64,000 nt of DNA. Source: Armatimonadota bacterium (lineage in GTDB: Bacteria; Armatimonadota; Hebobacteria; CAIYQO01). Both the position numbers and the translations under genes were made by a program. The stretch covers positions 186,001 through 250,000 of the forward strand of contig JAKPKV010000028.1 in NCBI GenBank assembly GCA_029553475.1. Reading direction: 5' to 3'. Shown here piece by piece: positions 43,417-54,613 of the stretch (positions are counted from its first letter, which is position 1; each line of letters opens with the position of its first letter). A model generated the notes under the pieces. That model had not been told where the DNA came from and ran no database searches. It was given only the letters and a program-made list of their open reading frames with translations.

Positions 43417-44927
43417 CCCCGCGCCCTCCCGGCGTGCAGCGCGAAGCGCGCGCGCCATTGCATCGCCTGGCCCCACCCCATCATCTGGAAGAGCAGCCGT
43501 TTCCACGGCGGCACACCGACGGCCGCCTGGTTATCGCGATACAGGCGCGGAATCCAGCGGAAGTTATACGTGTAGGCGGCGCGGATGAGCTGCCAGTGCC
43601 GGCGGGTGAGCGCGCGCACGGTGAGTGGCGCGCCGCCGTCCACCGGCGCGTACAGCACCGGGAAGATGGTGATCGGTTCGCCGCGAAAGCCTTCCACCCA
43701 GCGCAGCGTCGCCTCGACGTCCTCCGGCGTTTCGCCGGGCAGGCCGAGGATGAGGCTGACCATGGGCAGGAAGCCGGCGCGGATGAGGCGGCGAAGCTGC
43801 ACGGCGCAAAAACTCCCCCACTCGTCATCCATCACCCCGCCCATCTTCGGGCCGCCGCCGTTGCGGCGCAGCAGCGCGCCGGACGCGGTTTCCACCCCCA
43901 TATTGACCCACGGCAGCTCCGCCCCGGTTTCCCCGACGAGCAGGCGCGTCACCCGCGCCAGCTCGTCCGCGCTGAACCCGGCGACGCTGCGCGCGTTGGC
44001 GTGGTCAATTTGCAGCAATCCAACGCCATGCAGGCCGCGCAGCCACTGCAGCAGCCCCAACACGCGCTCCGGCTGCACCGAGGCCCCGATGGCGCCATAG
44101 CGGAAGAAATCCTCGCTCAACACCGCGATATCGGCCATCCCCGCGCGCAGATTCGTCTGCACGTCGGCGACGATGAGCTCTTCCGGCAGGTGCCGCATGG
44201 GCACGCGCGCCAGCGTGCAGAACGCGCAGCCCCACCCGCAGCCGCGGCTGATCTCCACCACGCCCATCGTGGTGCCGTCCACGATGGGGGGAATCGCCTC
44301 CGCCGGCACGGCTTCGCCGGGGATGACCGCCGGCAGCGGATCGCGCAGGCGCAGCGCCCGGAACAGCTCCAGCGCGTTGCCTTCCGCGTAGCCGGTCACC
44401 ACGTGGTCAATCCCCAGCGCCGCGCGGCGCGCGGCGTCCCCCGCGAGCTGCCAGCTTCCCGGCCCGCCGAGGATGATCTTCGCTTTCGGCGCGGCGGCGG
44501 TGCGGCAGGCGCGCACCGTCGCCATCAGCCGCGTGAAGTGCGCGTGCGGATAGCTGATCCCGCCGGCGATGCCCGCCATCGTGGTGGAATTCATGCCGTG
44601 GCCAGTCGGCTCTCCCGCGCAGATGCCCACCGCGCAGGTGCGGGGGCCAATGGCGCGCGGCAGCTCCTCTTCGGGCACGACCGCCACCTCGTCCCGCGTG
44701 AACCCGCCTTCCCGCAACGCCGCCTCGATGCGCCGTATACCGAGCGGCGCCACGGTCGCCCGCCCATCAGTCAGCGGGGCCGGCGGCATCACCAGGCGGC
44801 CGACGAGGCCGGGCGGGGCGGCCGTGGTCAGGCTGGAAGCGAGCATGCCGTCGAAGAGCAGCGAATAGCCCGCCATCAGCGTGCGATCGGCGGTGAGCAC
44901 GATGGGGTAGCCGGGAAACGCGGTCAC
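43413..44927 (-). CDS. Radical SAM protein with B12-binding-type N-terminal domain
   Basis: 504 residues. Radical SAM cluster motif RGCGWGCAFC (Cx3Cx2C) near residue 230. The N-terminal part (about 60-200) resembles a cobalamin-binding Rossmann domain (GICAGEPTGHGMNSTTMAG, KIILGGPGSWQLAG, GIDHVVTGYAEGNALE), although the classical DxHxxG is not clear. Between a ferredoxin-like gene and the cyclase, it most likely performs a methylation or ring/side-chain modification of the polycyclic isoprenoid, comparable to the radical SAM enzymes of hopanoid clusters. The substrate is inferred. Confidence 0.85.
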   Translation of the reverse strand: MTAFPGYPIVLTADRTLMAGYSLLFDGMLASSLTTAAPPGLVGRLVMPPAPLTDGRATVAPLGIRRIEAALREGGFTRDEVAVVPEEELPRAIGPRTCAVGICAGEPTGHGMNSTTMAGIAGGISYPHAHFTRLMATVRACRTAAAPKAKIILGGPGSWQLAGDAARRAALGIDHVVTGYAEGNALELFRALRLRDPLPAVIPGEAVPAEAIPPIVDGTTMGVVEISRGCGWGCAFCTLARVPMRHLPEELIVADVQTNLRAGMADIAVLSEDFFRYGAIGASVQPERVLGLLQWLRGLHGVGLLQIDHANARSVAGFSADELARVTRLLVGETGAELPWVNMGVETASGALLRRNGGGPKMGGVMDDEWGSFCAVQLRRLIRAGFLPMVSLILGLPGETPEDVEATLRWVEGFRGEPITIFPVLYAPVDGGAPLTVRALTRRHWQLIRAAYTYNFRWIPRLYRDNQAAVGVPPWKRLLFQMMGWGQAMQWRARFALHAGRARG

Positions 44928-45685
44928 GGGCGCCTCCCCGGCAGCGCGTCCAGCGCGGCGATCAGCGCGTCCAGCTCATCCGTCTCGACCGGCGCGCCCG
45001 TCGCCCGCCCGCACTCCGGACAGTTGTCGCCCCCCACGCCGGCTTCCGTACGGCCGCAGACGGGACACGGGCGCCCGGTACGGGCGTAGAACATGCGCCG
45101 CGCGGCGGCGTCAGGACTCATCTCCCGCCCGGGGGCGCCGGCAATCGCCGGGTCCTGGCAGAGCGGAAAGATGATCGCCCCGCGCGGGCAGATACGGCTG
45201 CACGCCGGACAGCCCGCCTTGCAGGCGTCGGGATGTTCGACCGTCACCCGGCCGTCGGCGTCCAGCGCGTAGACGCCGAAGAGGCAGAATTGCAGGCAGT
45301 GGTGACAATCGCCGCAGCGGTCGCGGTCAATCACCGGATACCAGCGGGCGACGGTCTCGCCCTCCAGCGTTTCGCACGACGCGGCGGATACGGGGTGCAC
45401 CGCGCGGATCGCCGCCAGCGCTCCCGCGTCACCGGCGACCTCGCGCCGCGAGACCACGGTCGCGGTGATGCCGTGCCGGCGCAGCAGCCACGCCGCCGGA
45501 CGCGCGTGCAGGCCGGTGACGTAGACCAGCGGCGCCGGCAGCGCCGCCAGCCGCGTCCAGAGCGGGCTGTCTTCTGGCAGGTGATAGAGCTCGGGCACGC
45601 GCAGCACCGGGAAGCCGGCGCCGGTGATCGCCCGCGCCACCACATCGCTGTCCGCGCCGGCATTGTTTCGCGCGAGGATAATCAT
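44924..45685 (-). CDS. Dicluster ferredoxin-like protein with C-terminal zinc-ribbon
   Basis: 253 residues. The N-terminal half is a Rossmann-like region without cofactor motif. Then come IDRDRCGDCHHCLQFCLFGVY and CKAGCPACSRICPRGAI, two [4Fe-4S] ligand sets with irregular spacing. After residue 205, CPVCGRT...CPECGRA is a zinc-ribbon-like Cx2C pair. As first gene of the isoprenoid operon it is a plausible electron donor to the radical SAM enzyme that overlaps it by 4 nt. Start ATG 45685 behind GGAAG. Confidence 0.75.
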   Translation of the reverse strand: MIILARNNAGADSDVVARAITGAGFPVLRVPELYHLPEDSPLWTRLAALPAPLVYVTGLHARPAAWLLRRHGITATVVSRREVAGDAGALAAIRAVHPVSAASCETLEGETVARWYPVIDRDRCGDCHHCLQFCLFGVYALDADGRVTVEHPDACKAGCPACSRICPRGAIIFPLCQDPAIAGAPGREMSPDAAARRMFYARTGRPCPVCGRTEAGVGGDNCPECGRATGAPVETDELDALIAALDALPGRRP

Positions 45686-45699
45686 GGCGGTCTTCCGCG

Positions 45700-45729
45700 T
45701 ATCAAAACATCCGGCCCGGGTTTTGTCAA
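45700..45729 (-). promoter_or_regulatory. Candidate promoter of the isoprenoid operon
   Basis: Perfect TTGACA (45729-45724) but only a weak -10 (TTGATA, 18-nt spacer). It lies in the 169-nt divergent control region shared with the redox operon. Confidence 0.35.
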
Positions 45730-45764
45730 TCCCCGTACCGGCGGGCCACGCCCCCCATTACCCC

Positions 45765-45794
45765 TTCACCTCTTTCGCCGATAATGGGTATAAT
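45765..45794 (+). promoter_or_regulatory. Promoter of the envelope redox operon
   Basis: TTCACC (45765-45770), 18-nt spacer, perfect TATAAT (45789-45794). Transcription would start about 45801, leaving a leader of some 54 nt before ATG 45855. Confidence 0.6.
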
Positions 45795-45854
45795 TCCCGT
45801 ATCGGGCATCGGTTGAACGTTGTCCGCCAGCTTGTCTCGCCTTACGGTAGGGGT

Positions 45855-47297
45855 ATGCGCTATTCGCTCATCGAAATCGGGCTGCCGCTCTTCGTCGTCA
45901 TCGTCGGCGCGCTCGCCTTCGGGCGGTGGCTGGCGGACGGCCGACGGGCGCTGACGGCGACGCCCCGTGTGCCTATCGCCCAGGCGCAGGATTCCGGCCC
46001 ACGCCCGGAAGACGTAATTCCCCCGACAACCACGCCGACGCCGGTGCCCGCTACGGCGGTGACGCCTCCGACCACGCCGCCAGACGACACCACGCCCGCC
46101 ATCCCCGTCAGCGGCGCCTGGCCGCGCTTCCGCGGGGCCTACAGCGACGGCATCAGCTACGACCGCACGCCGCTGGCAACCCGCTGGACGGCGGACGGGC
46201 CGCCACGCCTGTGGACGGCCCCGCTGGGCGAGGGCTACGCCGGTCCGGCGGTGCTGAACGGCCGCGTGTACCTGCTCGATTATGACGCATCAGCGAAGCA
46301 GGACGTGCTGCGCTGCTTCGCGCTGCACGATGGCCGCGAGCTCTGGCGCTCCGGCTATGCCTCCCCCACCGGCAAGCAGCACGGGTATTCGCGCACCGTG
46401 CCGGCGGTGACGGAGCACTACGTCGTCACCCTCGGCCCGCGCTGCATCGTCTCGTGCGCCGACGCCGCCACCGGGAAACAGCGGTGGATGCACGACCTGG
46501 TGGCGGAGTACGGCACCGCCGTTCCGGAGTGGAACGCCGGGCAGTGCCCGCTGATCGAGGATGGCCGCGCCATCATCGCCCCCGGCGGGTCGGCGCTGCT
46601 GGTCGCCTTCGACTGCGCCACCGGGGAGGAAATCTGGCGCACGCCGAACCCCGACGGCTGGAAGATGACCCACTCCTCCATCCTGCCGCTCACCTGGAAG
46701 GGCCGGCGCCTGTACGTGTACTGCGCCAGCGGCGGGGTGGTGGGGGTGGACGCCGCCGACGGGCGGGTGCTGTGGAAGACGGCTGACTGGGTGGTGCGTA
46801 CCGCCAACATCCCCACCCCCGTCTCGCTGGGCGATGGCCGCCTGTTCCTCTCCGGCGGCTACGGCGCGGGGAGTAAGATGATCCGGCTGGTGGACAAGGA
46901 GGGGGATATCGCCGTCGAGGAGCTCTTTCACAAACGCGAGGCGGAATTCGGCGCCTACCAGCAGACGCCCATCTACTATAACGGCCACATCTACAGCGTC
47001 ATTCCGAACGGCCAGCTCGCCTGCATGAGTCCTGATGGTGAGATCCGCTGGAAAAGCGGCACGGCGCACCGTTATGCCTGGAACGCCTACACCCTGGCCG
47101 GCGGGATGCTCTACCTGCTGAACGACCGCGGTGAGTTGAGCCTTGTCACCGCCACGCCGAGGGGATTTTCGCTGCGCGGCAAGGCGAAAGTGCTCGACGG
47201 CACGGAGCTCTGGGGTCCCATCGCCATCGCCGGCCGCCGCCTGCTGGCGCGCGATCTGACGACGATGGTCTGCCTGGATATCGGAGCACAGCCATGA
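45855..47297 (+). CDS. Membrane-anchored PQQ-like (BamB-type) beta-propeller protein
   Basis: 480 residues. One N-terminal transmembrane helix (IGLPLFVVIVGALAFG), a Pro/Thr-rich linker (about 45-85) and then an eight-blade-type propeller beginning WPRFRGAYSDGIS, with repeated AxTGExxWRT-type turns (ATGEEIWRTPN, DAADGRVLWKT). No heme or PQQ ligand set is seen, so it is probably a binding or scaffold protein facing the periplasm. First gene of the eleven-gene redox operon. Start ATG 45855 behind a weak GGTAGGGG; it overlaps the next gene by 4 nt. Confidence 0.8.
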   Translation: MRYSLIEIGLPLFVVIVGALAFGRWLADGRRALTATPRVPIAQAQDSGPRPEDVIPPTTTPTPVPATAVTPPTTPPDDTTPAIPVSGAWPRFRGAYSDGISYDRTPLATRWTADGPPRLWTAPLGEGYAGPAVLNGRVYLLDYDASAKQDVLRCFALHDGRELWRSGYASPTGKQHGYSRTVPAVTEHYVVTLGPRCIVSCADAATGKQRWMHDLVAEYGTAVPEWNAGQCPLIEDGRAIIAPGGSALLVAFDCATGEEIWRTPNPDGWKMTHSSILPLTWKGRRLYVYCASGGVVGVDAADGRVLWKTADWVVRTANIPTPVSLGDGRLFLSGGYGAGSKMIRLVDKEGDIAVEELFHKREAEFGAYQQTPIYYNGHIYSVIPNGQLACMSPDGEIRWKSGTAHRYAWNAYTLAGGMLYLLNDRGELSLVTATPRGFSLRGKAKVLDGTELWGPIAIAGRRLLARDLTTMVCLDIGAQP

Positions 47298-48244
47298 CGC
47301 GCCGGACGGTGGATCGCTGGCTGGGCGCGGGGGTGCTGCTGGTGATCGCGGTCACCGCGATCACCGCGTGGCGGGTGCAGCAGCAGGTCCAGCGCGCGCC
47401 GGCGATGGCGGGCATCCCGGCGGCGGCGCAGGCGACCGCGTACCGCGAAGTCGAGACGATTCCCGTCACCGTACAGCAGCCGACCGCGCTGACAACCGGC
47501 TTCGGCATGGTGTATATTGCAGGGCAGCATGCCATCCAGCGGCACAGGCGCACAGGCCGGCGGATGGCAGCGGATCACGATCGAGCGGAAGCGCGGGGGG
47601 GGATCACCGCCATCACGTATGGCCACGCCGCCGGCGAGGCATACCTCGCCACCCGTGATGAAATTACCCGCTGGCAGGACGGCGTCACCCAGGAACGCTG
47701 GCCCGCGCGTCCCGGCATGGTGGTCACCGGACTGGCTGTCTATCGGGATACCCTGTGGGCGGCGGACGCGGGGAACACGCAGGTGGTCGGCTTCAGCCTC
47801 GATGGCACATGCATCGGCACCCTGGCCGGGCAAGACGAGCGGCACGGCGTCCCCGGCTTGCTGCTGCCGGGAGGACAGTTTGACATCGCGGTGAACCAGC
47901 GGGGCGAGATCTTCATCACCAATCCCGGGCGGCATCGCATCGAAGTGTATGACCGCAATGGGACGCTGCTGCGGAGCTGGGGCGTGCCGTCCGCGCAGCC
48001 GGGCGGGTTCAGCGGCTGCTGCAATCCCGTCGCGCTGGCGGTGATGCCCGACGGCTCAATCATCACCGCCGAGAAGGGGCGCGGGCGATTGCAGCGGTTC
48101 AGCGATTGCGGCGCCTTCCAGGAAGTGGTGGCCGACCTGGGCCACGGTGATGGATTCGATCTCGCGGTGGATGGCGATGATATTGTGCTGCTCGATATAC
48201 AAGCACGGCTCGTGCGGGTATATCAACGGACGGTGAGTGAATGA
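47294..48244 (+). CDS. Membrane-anchored NHL-type beta-propeller protein
   Basis: 316 residues. N-terminal helix (WLGAGVLLVIAVTAITAW), then NHL-like blades: TGLAVYRDTLWAADAGNTQVVGF, FDIAVNQRGEIFITNPGRHRIEVYDRNGTLLRSWG, ALAVMPDGSIITAEKGRGRLQRF. The PGGFSGCCNPVALAV loop between blades has an adjacent Cys pair. It probably recognises a protein or polymer in the periplasm. It is coupled by 4-nt overlaps to both neighbours in the redox operon. Function unknown. Confidence 0.75.
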   Translation: MTRRTVDRWLGAGVLLVIAVTAITAWRVQQQVQRAPAMAGIPAAAQATAYREVETIPVTVQQPTALTTGFGMVYIAGQHAIQRHRRTGRRMAADHDRAEARGGITAITYGHAAGEAYLATRDEITRWQDGVTQERWPARPGMVVTGLAVYRDTLWAADAGNTQVVGFSLDGTCIGTLAGQDERHGVPGLLLPGGQFDIAVNQRGEIFITNPGRHRIEVYDRNGTLLRSWGVPSAQPGGFSGCCNPVALAVMPDGSIITAEKGRGRLQRFSDCGAFQEVVADLGHGDGFDLAVDGDDIVLLDIQARLVRVYQRTVSE

Positions 48245-48468
48245 CCGACCAGCCGCATAGCCGCCGCGCCTTCCTGCGCTCCCTGGCCCGCTTCGCCGCG
48301 GCCGGGGCGCTGGCGCTCGGCGCGGGGGCGCTGATGGCGAAGCGGACGGGGGAGACGTGCGTGAGCGACGGCATCTGCACGCGTTGTGACACGCTGCCCG
48401 CGTGCAAGCTGCCGCAGGCGCTTTCGGCCAGAGACGCGTTGAACCGGGGGAATCATGGCGGACGATAA
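48241..48468 (+). CDS. Tiny Tat-exported four-cysteine protein
   Basis: 75 residues. A twin-arginine signal (SRRAFLRSLARFAAAGALALGAG) is followed by only about 40 mature residues holding Cys40, 46, 49 and 55 in C-x5-C-x2-C-x5-C (CVSDGICTRCDTLPAC). Four Cys behind a Tat signal suggest one Fe-S cluster loaded before export, or a cluster carrier. It stands directly before the NapG-like ferredoxin gene, which it overlaps by 14 nt. I cannot name a family. Confidence 0.75.
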   Translation: MTDQPHSRRAFLRSLARFAAAGALALGAGALMAKRTGETCVSDGICTRCDTLPACKLPQALSARDALNRGNHGGR

Positions 48469-49027
48469 CGCTACAACCCGGCGCGCGTTCCTCACCCACG
48501 CGCTGCGCGGCCTGGGCCTGCTGGCCGTCGGCGGCGCGGCGGCGGCCCTCGCGCAGGCGGGCGCGGCGGGCACCGTCTGGCAGATTGATCCCGACGCGTG
48601 CATCCAGTGCGGCCAGTGCGCCACCCACTGCGTGCTGCGCCCTTCGGCGGTGAAGTGCGTGCATACCCACGCGCTCTGCGGCTACTGCAAGCTCTGCTTC
48701 GGCTATTTTGAGAGCGAGTCCATCCCCGACGAGTTGACCGGCACCGGCGCGGAATTCCAGCGCTGCCCCACCGACGCCATCCGGCGCCGCTTCGTGGAAG
48801 ACCCCTTCTACGAATACGTCATTGACGAGTCGCGCTGCATCGGCTGCGGGACATGCGTGAAGGGGTGCGCCGCCTACGGCAACGGCTCGCTCTTTTTGCA
48901 GATTCGCCACGACCGCTGCGTGCACTGCAACGCGTGCGCCATCGCCGCCGCCTGCCCGGCGCGGGCGATTCGCCGCGTGCCGGCCGACCGCCCCTACCTG
49001 TTGAAACAGACGAGGGCGCCCGCATGA
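48455..49027 (+). CDS. Tat-exported polyferredoxin, NapG-like
   Basis: 190 residues. Tat signal (TRRAFLTHALRGLGLLAVGG) then about four [4Fe-4S] sites: CIQCGQCATHC, CVHTHALCGYCKLC, CIGCGTCVKGC, CVHCNACAIAAACP. The arrangement is close to NapG and related periplasmic ferredoxins that take electrons from a NapH-type membrane partner, which is exactly the next gene (ATGATG overlap). It would shuttle electrons on the outer face of the inner membrane. Confidence 0.85.
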   Translation: MADDNATTRRAFLTHALRGLGLLAVGGAAAALAQAGAAGTVWQIDPDACIQCGQCATHCVLRPSAVKCVHTHALCGYCKLCFGYFESESIPDELTGTGAEFQRCPTDAIRRRFVEDPFYEYVIDESRCIGCGTCVKGCAAYGNGSLFLQIRHDRCVHCNACAIAAACPARAIRRVPADRPYLLKQTRAPA

Positions 49028-50316
49028 TGCGACGCCGCGCCGCGCAATTCGCTCTCCTCTTCCTCGCGCTGGCGGCCGGTGCGCAGGTCTTCCAGCCGCC
49101 CACCGAGTTCCAGTCCGGCTACACGCTGCCGGCCACGCCGGTGCCGCCGCCGCGCGCCGACTGGCTCGGTTGGCTGGACGTCGGCCTGCTCGCGCTGGCG
49201 CTGATCCTCGCCGCCTGGCTGGCGCTGCGCAAACGGTCGCGGCCGGGCGTGCTGCTGCTCGCGGTCGGCTCGCTGCTCTACTTCGGTTTCTACCGCCACG
49301 GCTGCATCTGCCCGGTGGGCTCGGTGCAGAACGTCGCGCTGGCGATGGCCGACCCGGGCTACGCGCTGCCGGTCACCGTCGGCCTCTTCTTCCTGCTGCC
49401 GCTGCTCTGCGCGCTCGTCGTCGGGCGCGTCTTCTGCGCGGCGGTCTGCCCACTGGGGGTGGCGCAGGAGGTGGTGCTGCTGCGCCCCATCACCGTGCCG
49501 AGCTGGCTGGCGCACGCGCTCGGCGTGCTGCCCTTCGTCTATCTGGGAGCTGCCGTCCTCTTTGCCGCGACCGGCAGCGCCTTTCTCATCTGCCAATACG
49601 ATCCCTTCGTGCTCTTCTTCCGCTTCAGCGGCAGCGCCGCGATGCTCGTCATCGGCATCGGCATGCTGCTGGTCGCGACCGTCATCGGCCGGCCCTACTG
49701 CCGCTTCCTCTGTCCCTACGGCGCGCTGCTGCGGCTGCTGGCGCCGCTCACCCGCTGGCCGGTGCGCATCACGCCCCGTACCTGCGTCAACTGCACGCTC
49801 TGCCACGACGCCTGCCCGCACGGCGCCATCCATCCCCCCACGCCGGAGGAGCCGCGGCCGCGCGGCGAGGGCAAAGCCCGCCTCGTGGGCCTGCTCCTGC
49901 TGCTGCCCGTCCTCGTCGCCGCCGGCGCGTTCCTCGCTCGCCAGACCAGCCCGGCCTTAGCGCGCCTGCACCCCACCGTGCGCACCGCCGAGCAGGTAAG
50001 CCTGCACGGCGCCGGCCTGCTGGCGGGTGAATCGAATGCCGTCATCGCTTTCGAGCACGCCGCCGGCGAAACGGGTATACTGTACGCGCACGCGCGCGCC
50101 ATCCAGCGGCGCTTTGACCGCGCTTCATGGTATTGGGGAGGGTGGATCGGGTTGGTCATCGGGATAAAGCTGCTCACCCTGGCGCTGCGGCGGCGGCGGA
50201 CGGAATACACGATTGATCAGGGCGCCTGCCTGGCCTGCGCGCGCTGCTACCCCTCCTGCCCCGTGCCCGCCGACGGCCCGCCGGAGGTCGCGGCGCCGGA
50301 AGGGAGCGCGCGATGA
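49024..50316 (+). CDS. Membrane polyferredoxin, NapH/NosR-like
   Basis: 430 residues. Signal or anchor, then QPPTEFQSGYTLPATPVPPPR, and about six helices. The transmembrane Cys motifs are HGCICPVGS, FCAAVCPLGVAQE and CRFLCPYGALLRL (CxxxCP class), followed by a [4Fe-4S] site CVNCTLCHDACP. After one more helix, a second Cys set CLACARCYPSCP ends the chain. The family exchanges electrons between quinol or cytoplasmic donors and periplasmic ferredoxins. The NosR-type N-terminal FMN domain is absent. It is coupled to the NapG-like gene before and the propeller gene after. Confidence 0.85.
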   Translation: MMRRRAAQFALLFLALAAGAQVFQPPTEFQSGYTLPATPVPPPRADWLGWLDVGLLALALILAAWLALRKRSRPGVLLLAVGSLLYFGFYRHGCICPVGSVQNVALAMADPGYALPVTVGLFFLLPLLCALVVGRVFCAAVCPLGVAQEVVLLRPITVPSWLAHALGVLPFVYLGAAVLFAATGSAFLICQYDPFVLFFRFSGSAAMLVIGIGMLLVATVIGRPYCRFLCPYGALLRLLAPLTRWPVRITPRTCVNCTLCHDACPHGAIHPPTPEEPRPRGEGKARLVGLLLLLPVLVAAGAFLARQTSPALARLHPTVRTAEQVSLHGAGLLAGESNAVIAFEHAAGETGILYAHARAIQRRFDRASWYWGGWIGLVIGIKLLTLALRRRRTEYTIDQGACLACARCYPSCPVPADGPPEVAAPEGSAR

Positions 50317-52189
50317 CGCCGTCTCGCCTCGTGCAAGCCTGGCAGCGCGCCCTCACCCGCATCGCGGTGGCGGCGGCGCTGCTCGCGCTGCTGCTGGGCG
50401 GCATGCTGATCGCCCACGCCGTGCGCCTGCGCGCGGCGAATCCCTGGACCGCGCCGGCCCTCGTCGCGTTGAAAGCGCGGATCACGCGGGACGGCGCGCG
50501 CGAGCTGGCGGAGACTTACCGCCGGCTGGACGCCGCCTACAACGCCCGCTACTTCGCCGCGCAGGCGCAGATCGCCCGCGGCCTTCCGCTCCTCGGCGGG
50601 GCGCTGGCCGTCTGCCTGCTCGCCGCGCTGCTCGCCCGGCTGCCGCGCCGGGGGGCGATTGACCCGCGCGACCTGCCCGCGCCACCCCCCATGAAACTGG
50701 CGATGGCCGGCCGCTACGCCGTGGGGGTGATGGGCCTCCTCCTCGCCGGCACGCTCATCGGCCTCGCCACGATTCCGGCGCCGATGATCCCCCTCAGCGC
50801 CGGCGCCGGCCCGCGCGCGACCGTGCCCGACGAGCCTACCCTCGCCAGCGCGCCGCCGGGTGAGCCGGACACGCTGCCGGGGCTTGCTCCGCCACCGCCG
50901 CTGCCCGCGCCGCCGGTGAATCCCGCGCCGCTCTCGCCCGGCCCGGTGAAGCCCTCACCCGCGGCCGCGCAAGCGGGCGCCGGTCTCACGGACGTGCTCG
51001 CCCATATCCCGGACGCGTATAAGCCGCACTGGCCTTTCTTCCGCGGCCCGGCGGGCGTCGGCCTCGCGGCGGTGGCGGACGCCCCGCTGGGGTGGGACGT
51101 CACGAGCGGCAAGGGCGTGCGCTGGCACGCCACCATCCCGCTGCCGGGCAACAGCTCGCCCATCGTCTGGGGCGACCGCGTTTTCGTCTCCGGCGCGGAC
51201 GCCGAGCAGCGGGAGATTTACTGCTTTGACGCCGATACCGGCAAGCTGCGCTGGACGGGCCATACGCGGGGCATCACCGGCTCGGAAGCGGTGGAGGTGC
51301 ATCAAGCGGATACCGGCTACGCCGCGCCGACGATGGCCACCGACGGCGCGCGCGTCTTCGCCATCTTCGCCAACGGCGACATCATCGGCTACGATATCGC
51401 CGGCACGCGCCGCTGGGGGCGCAGCCTCGGTCCCATTGACAGCATGTACGGGTACGCGTCGTCGCTGACGGTCTACAAGGAGCTGGTCATCGCGCAGATT
51501 GACCAGGCCGGCGCCGACGACGGCATCTCGGAGCTGCTGGCGCTCAACGCCGCCACCGGCGAGACGGTCTGGCGGGTGAAGAGCCGCCCGGTGCCCGCCT
51601 CGTGGAGTTCGCCCATCATCATCCCAACGCACACGCGCGACGAGCTCATCACCTGCGGCAATCCGTGGGTCATCGCCTACGACCCCGCCACCGGCGCGGA
51701 GCTCTGGCGCGCGGCGGTGCTGGAAGGCGATGTCGCGCCCACGCCGGCCTACGGCGGCGGGCTGCTCATCCTCTGCAAGCCCTACTCCGCGATCATCGCG
51801 CTGCATCCCGGCGGCACCGGCGACGTGACGAAGACGGCGGTGGCGTGGATCGCCGAAGACGGCGCGCCCGACACCACCAGCCCCGCCGCGACCGACGAGC
51901 TGCTCTTCATCCCCAACAACTCCTCGCTCTACTGTCACGACGTGAAGACCGGCACGAAGCTGTGGGAGCACGAGCTGGAGGCGAACGTCTACGCCTCGCC
52001 CGTCATCGCCGCGGGCCGCGTCTACGTGCTCGATGTGCAGGGGGTGATGCATATCGTCTCCGCCGCGCGCACGCTCAGGCCGCTGGGGAAAATCGTCATG
52101 GGCGGGGGTGGGATGGCGACGCCGGCCTTCGTCGGCGGCGAGCTGTACCTGCGCCTGGACTCCGACCTCTACCGCATCGGAGGTGGCGC

Positions 52190-52193
<4 letters not shown>
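50313..52193 (+). CDS. Multi-helix membrane protein with periplasmic PQQ-like propeller
   Basis: 626 residues. Three N-terminal helices (about 17-37, 90-110, 135-158) with a loop ITRDGARELAETYRRLDAAYNARYF, then a long Pro-rich linker (about 170-220), then a propeller (WPFFRGPAGVGLA, ATGETVWRVKS, ATGAELWRAAV, KTGTKLWEHE). It is related to the first propeller of the operon but with a larger membrane part. No heme motif. Overlaps of 4 nt link it to the polyferredoxin gene and to the NuoE-NuoF gene. Confidence 0.8.
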
Positions 52194-54568
<2,375 letters not shown>

Positions 54569-54613
54569 CGAAAGAAAAAATGGGGGCACGCAACCGCGCG
54601 CGTTGGTAAGTAT

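Noticed and set aside
45855-47297. PQQ- or heme-dependent dehydrogenase for the propeller proteins
   Set aside because: No CxxCH heme motif and no PQQ-binding ligand set is seen in any of the propellers; they look like BamB-type binding propellers.
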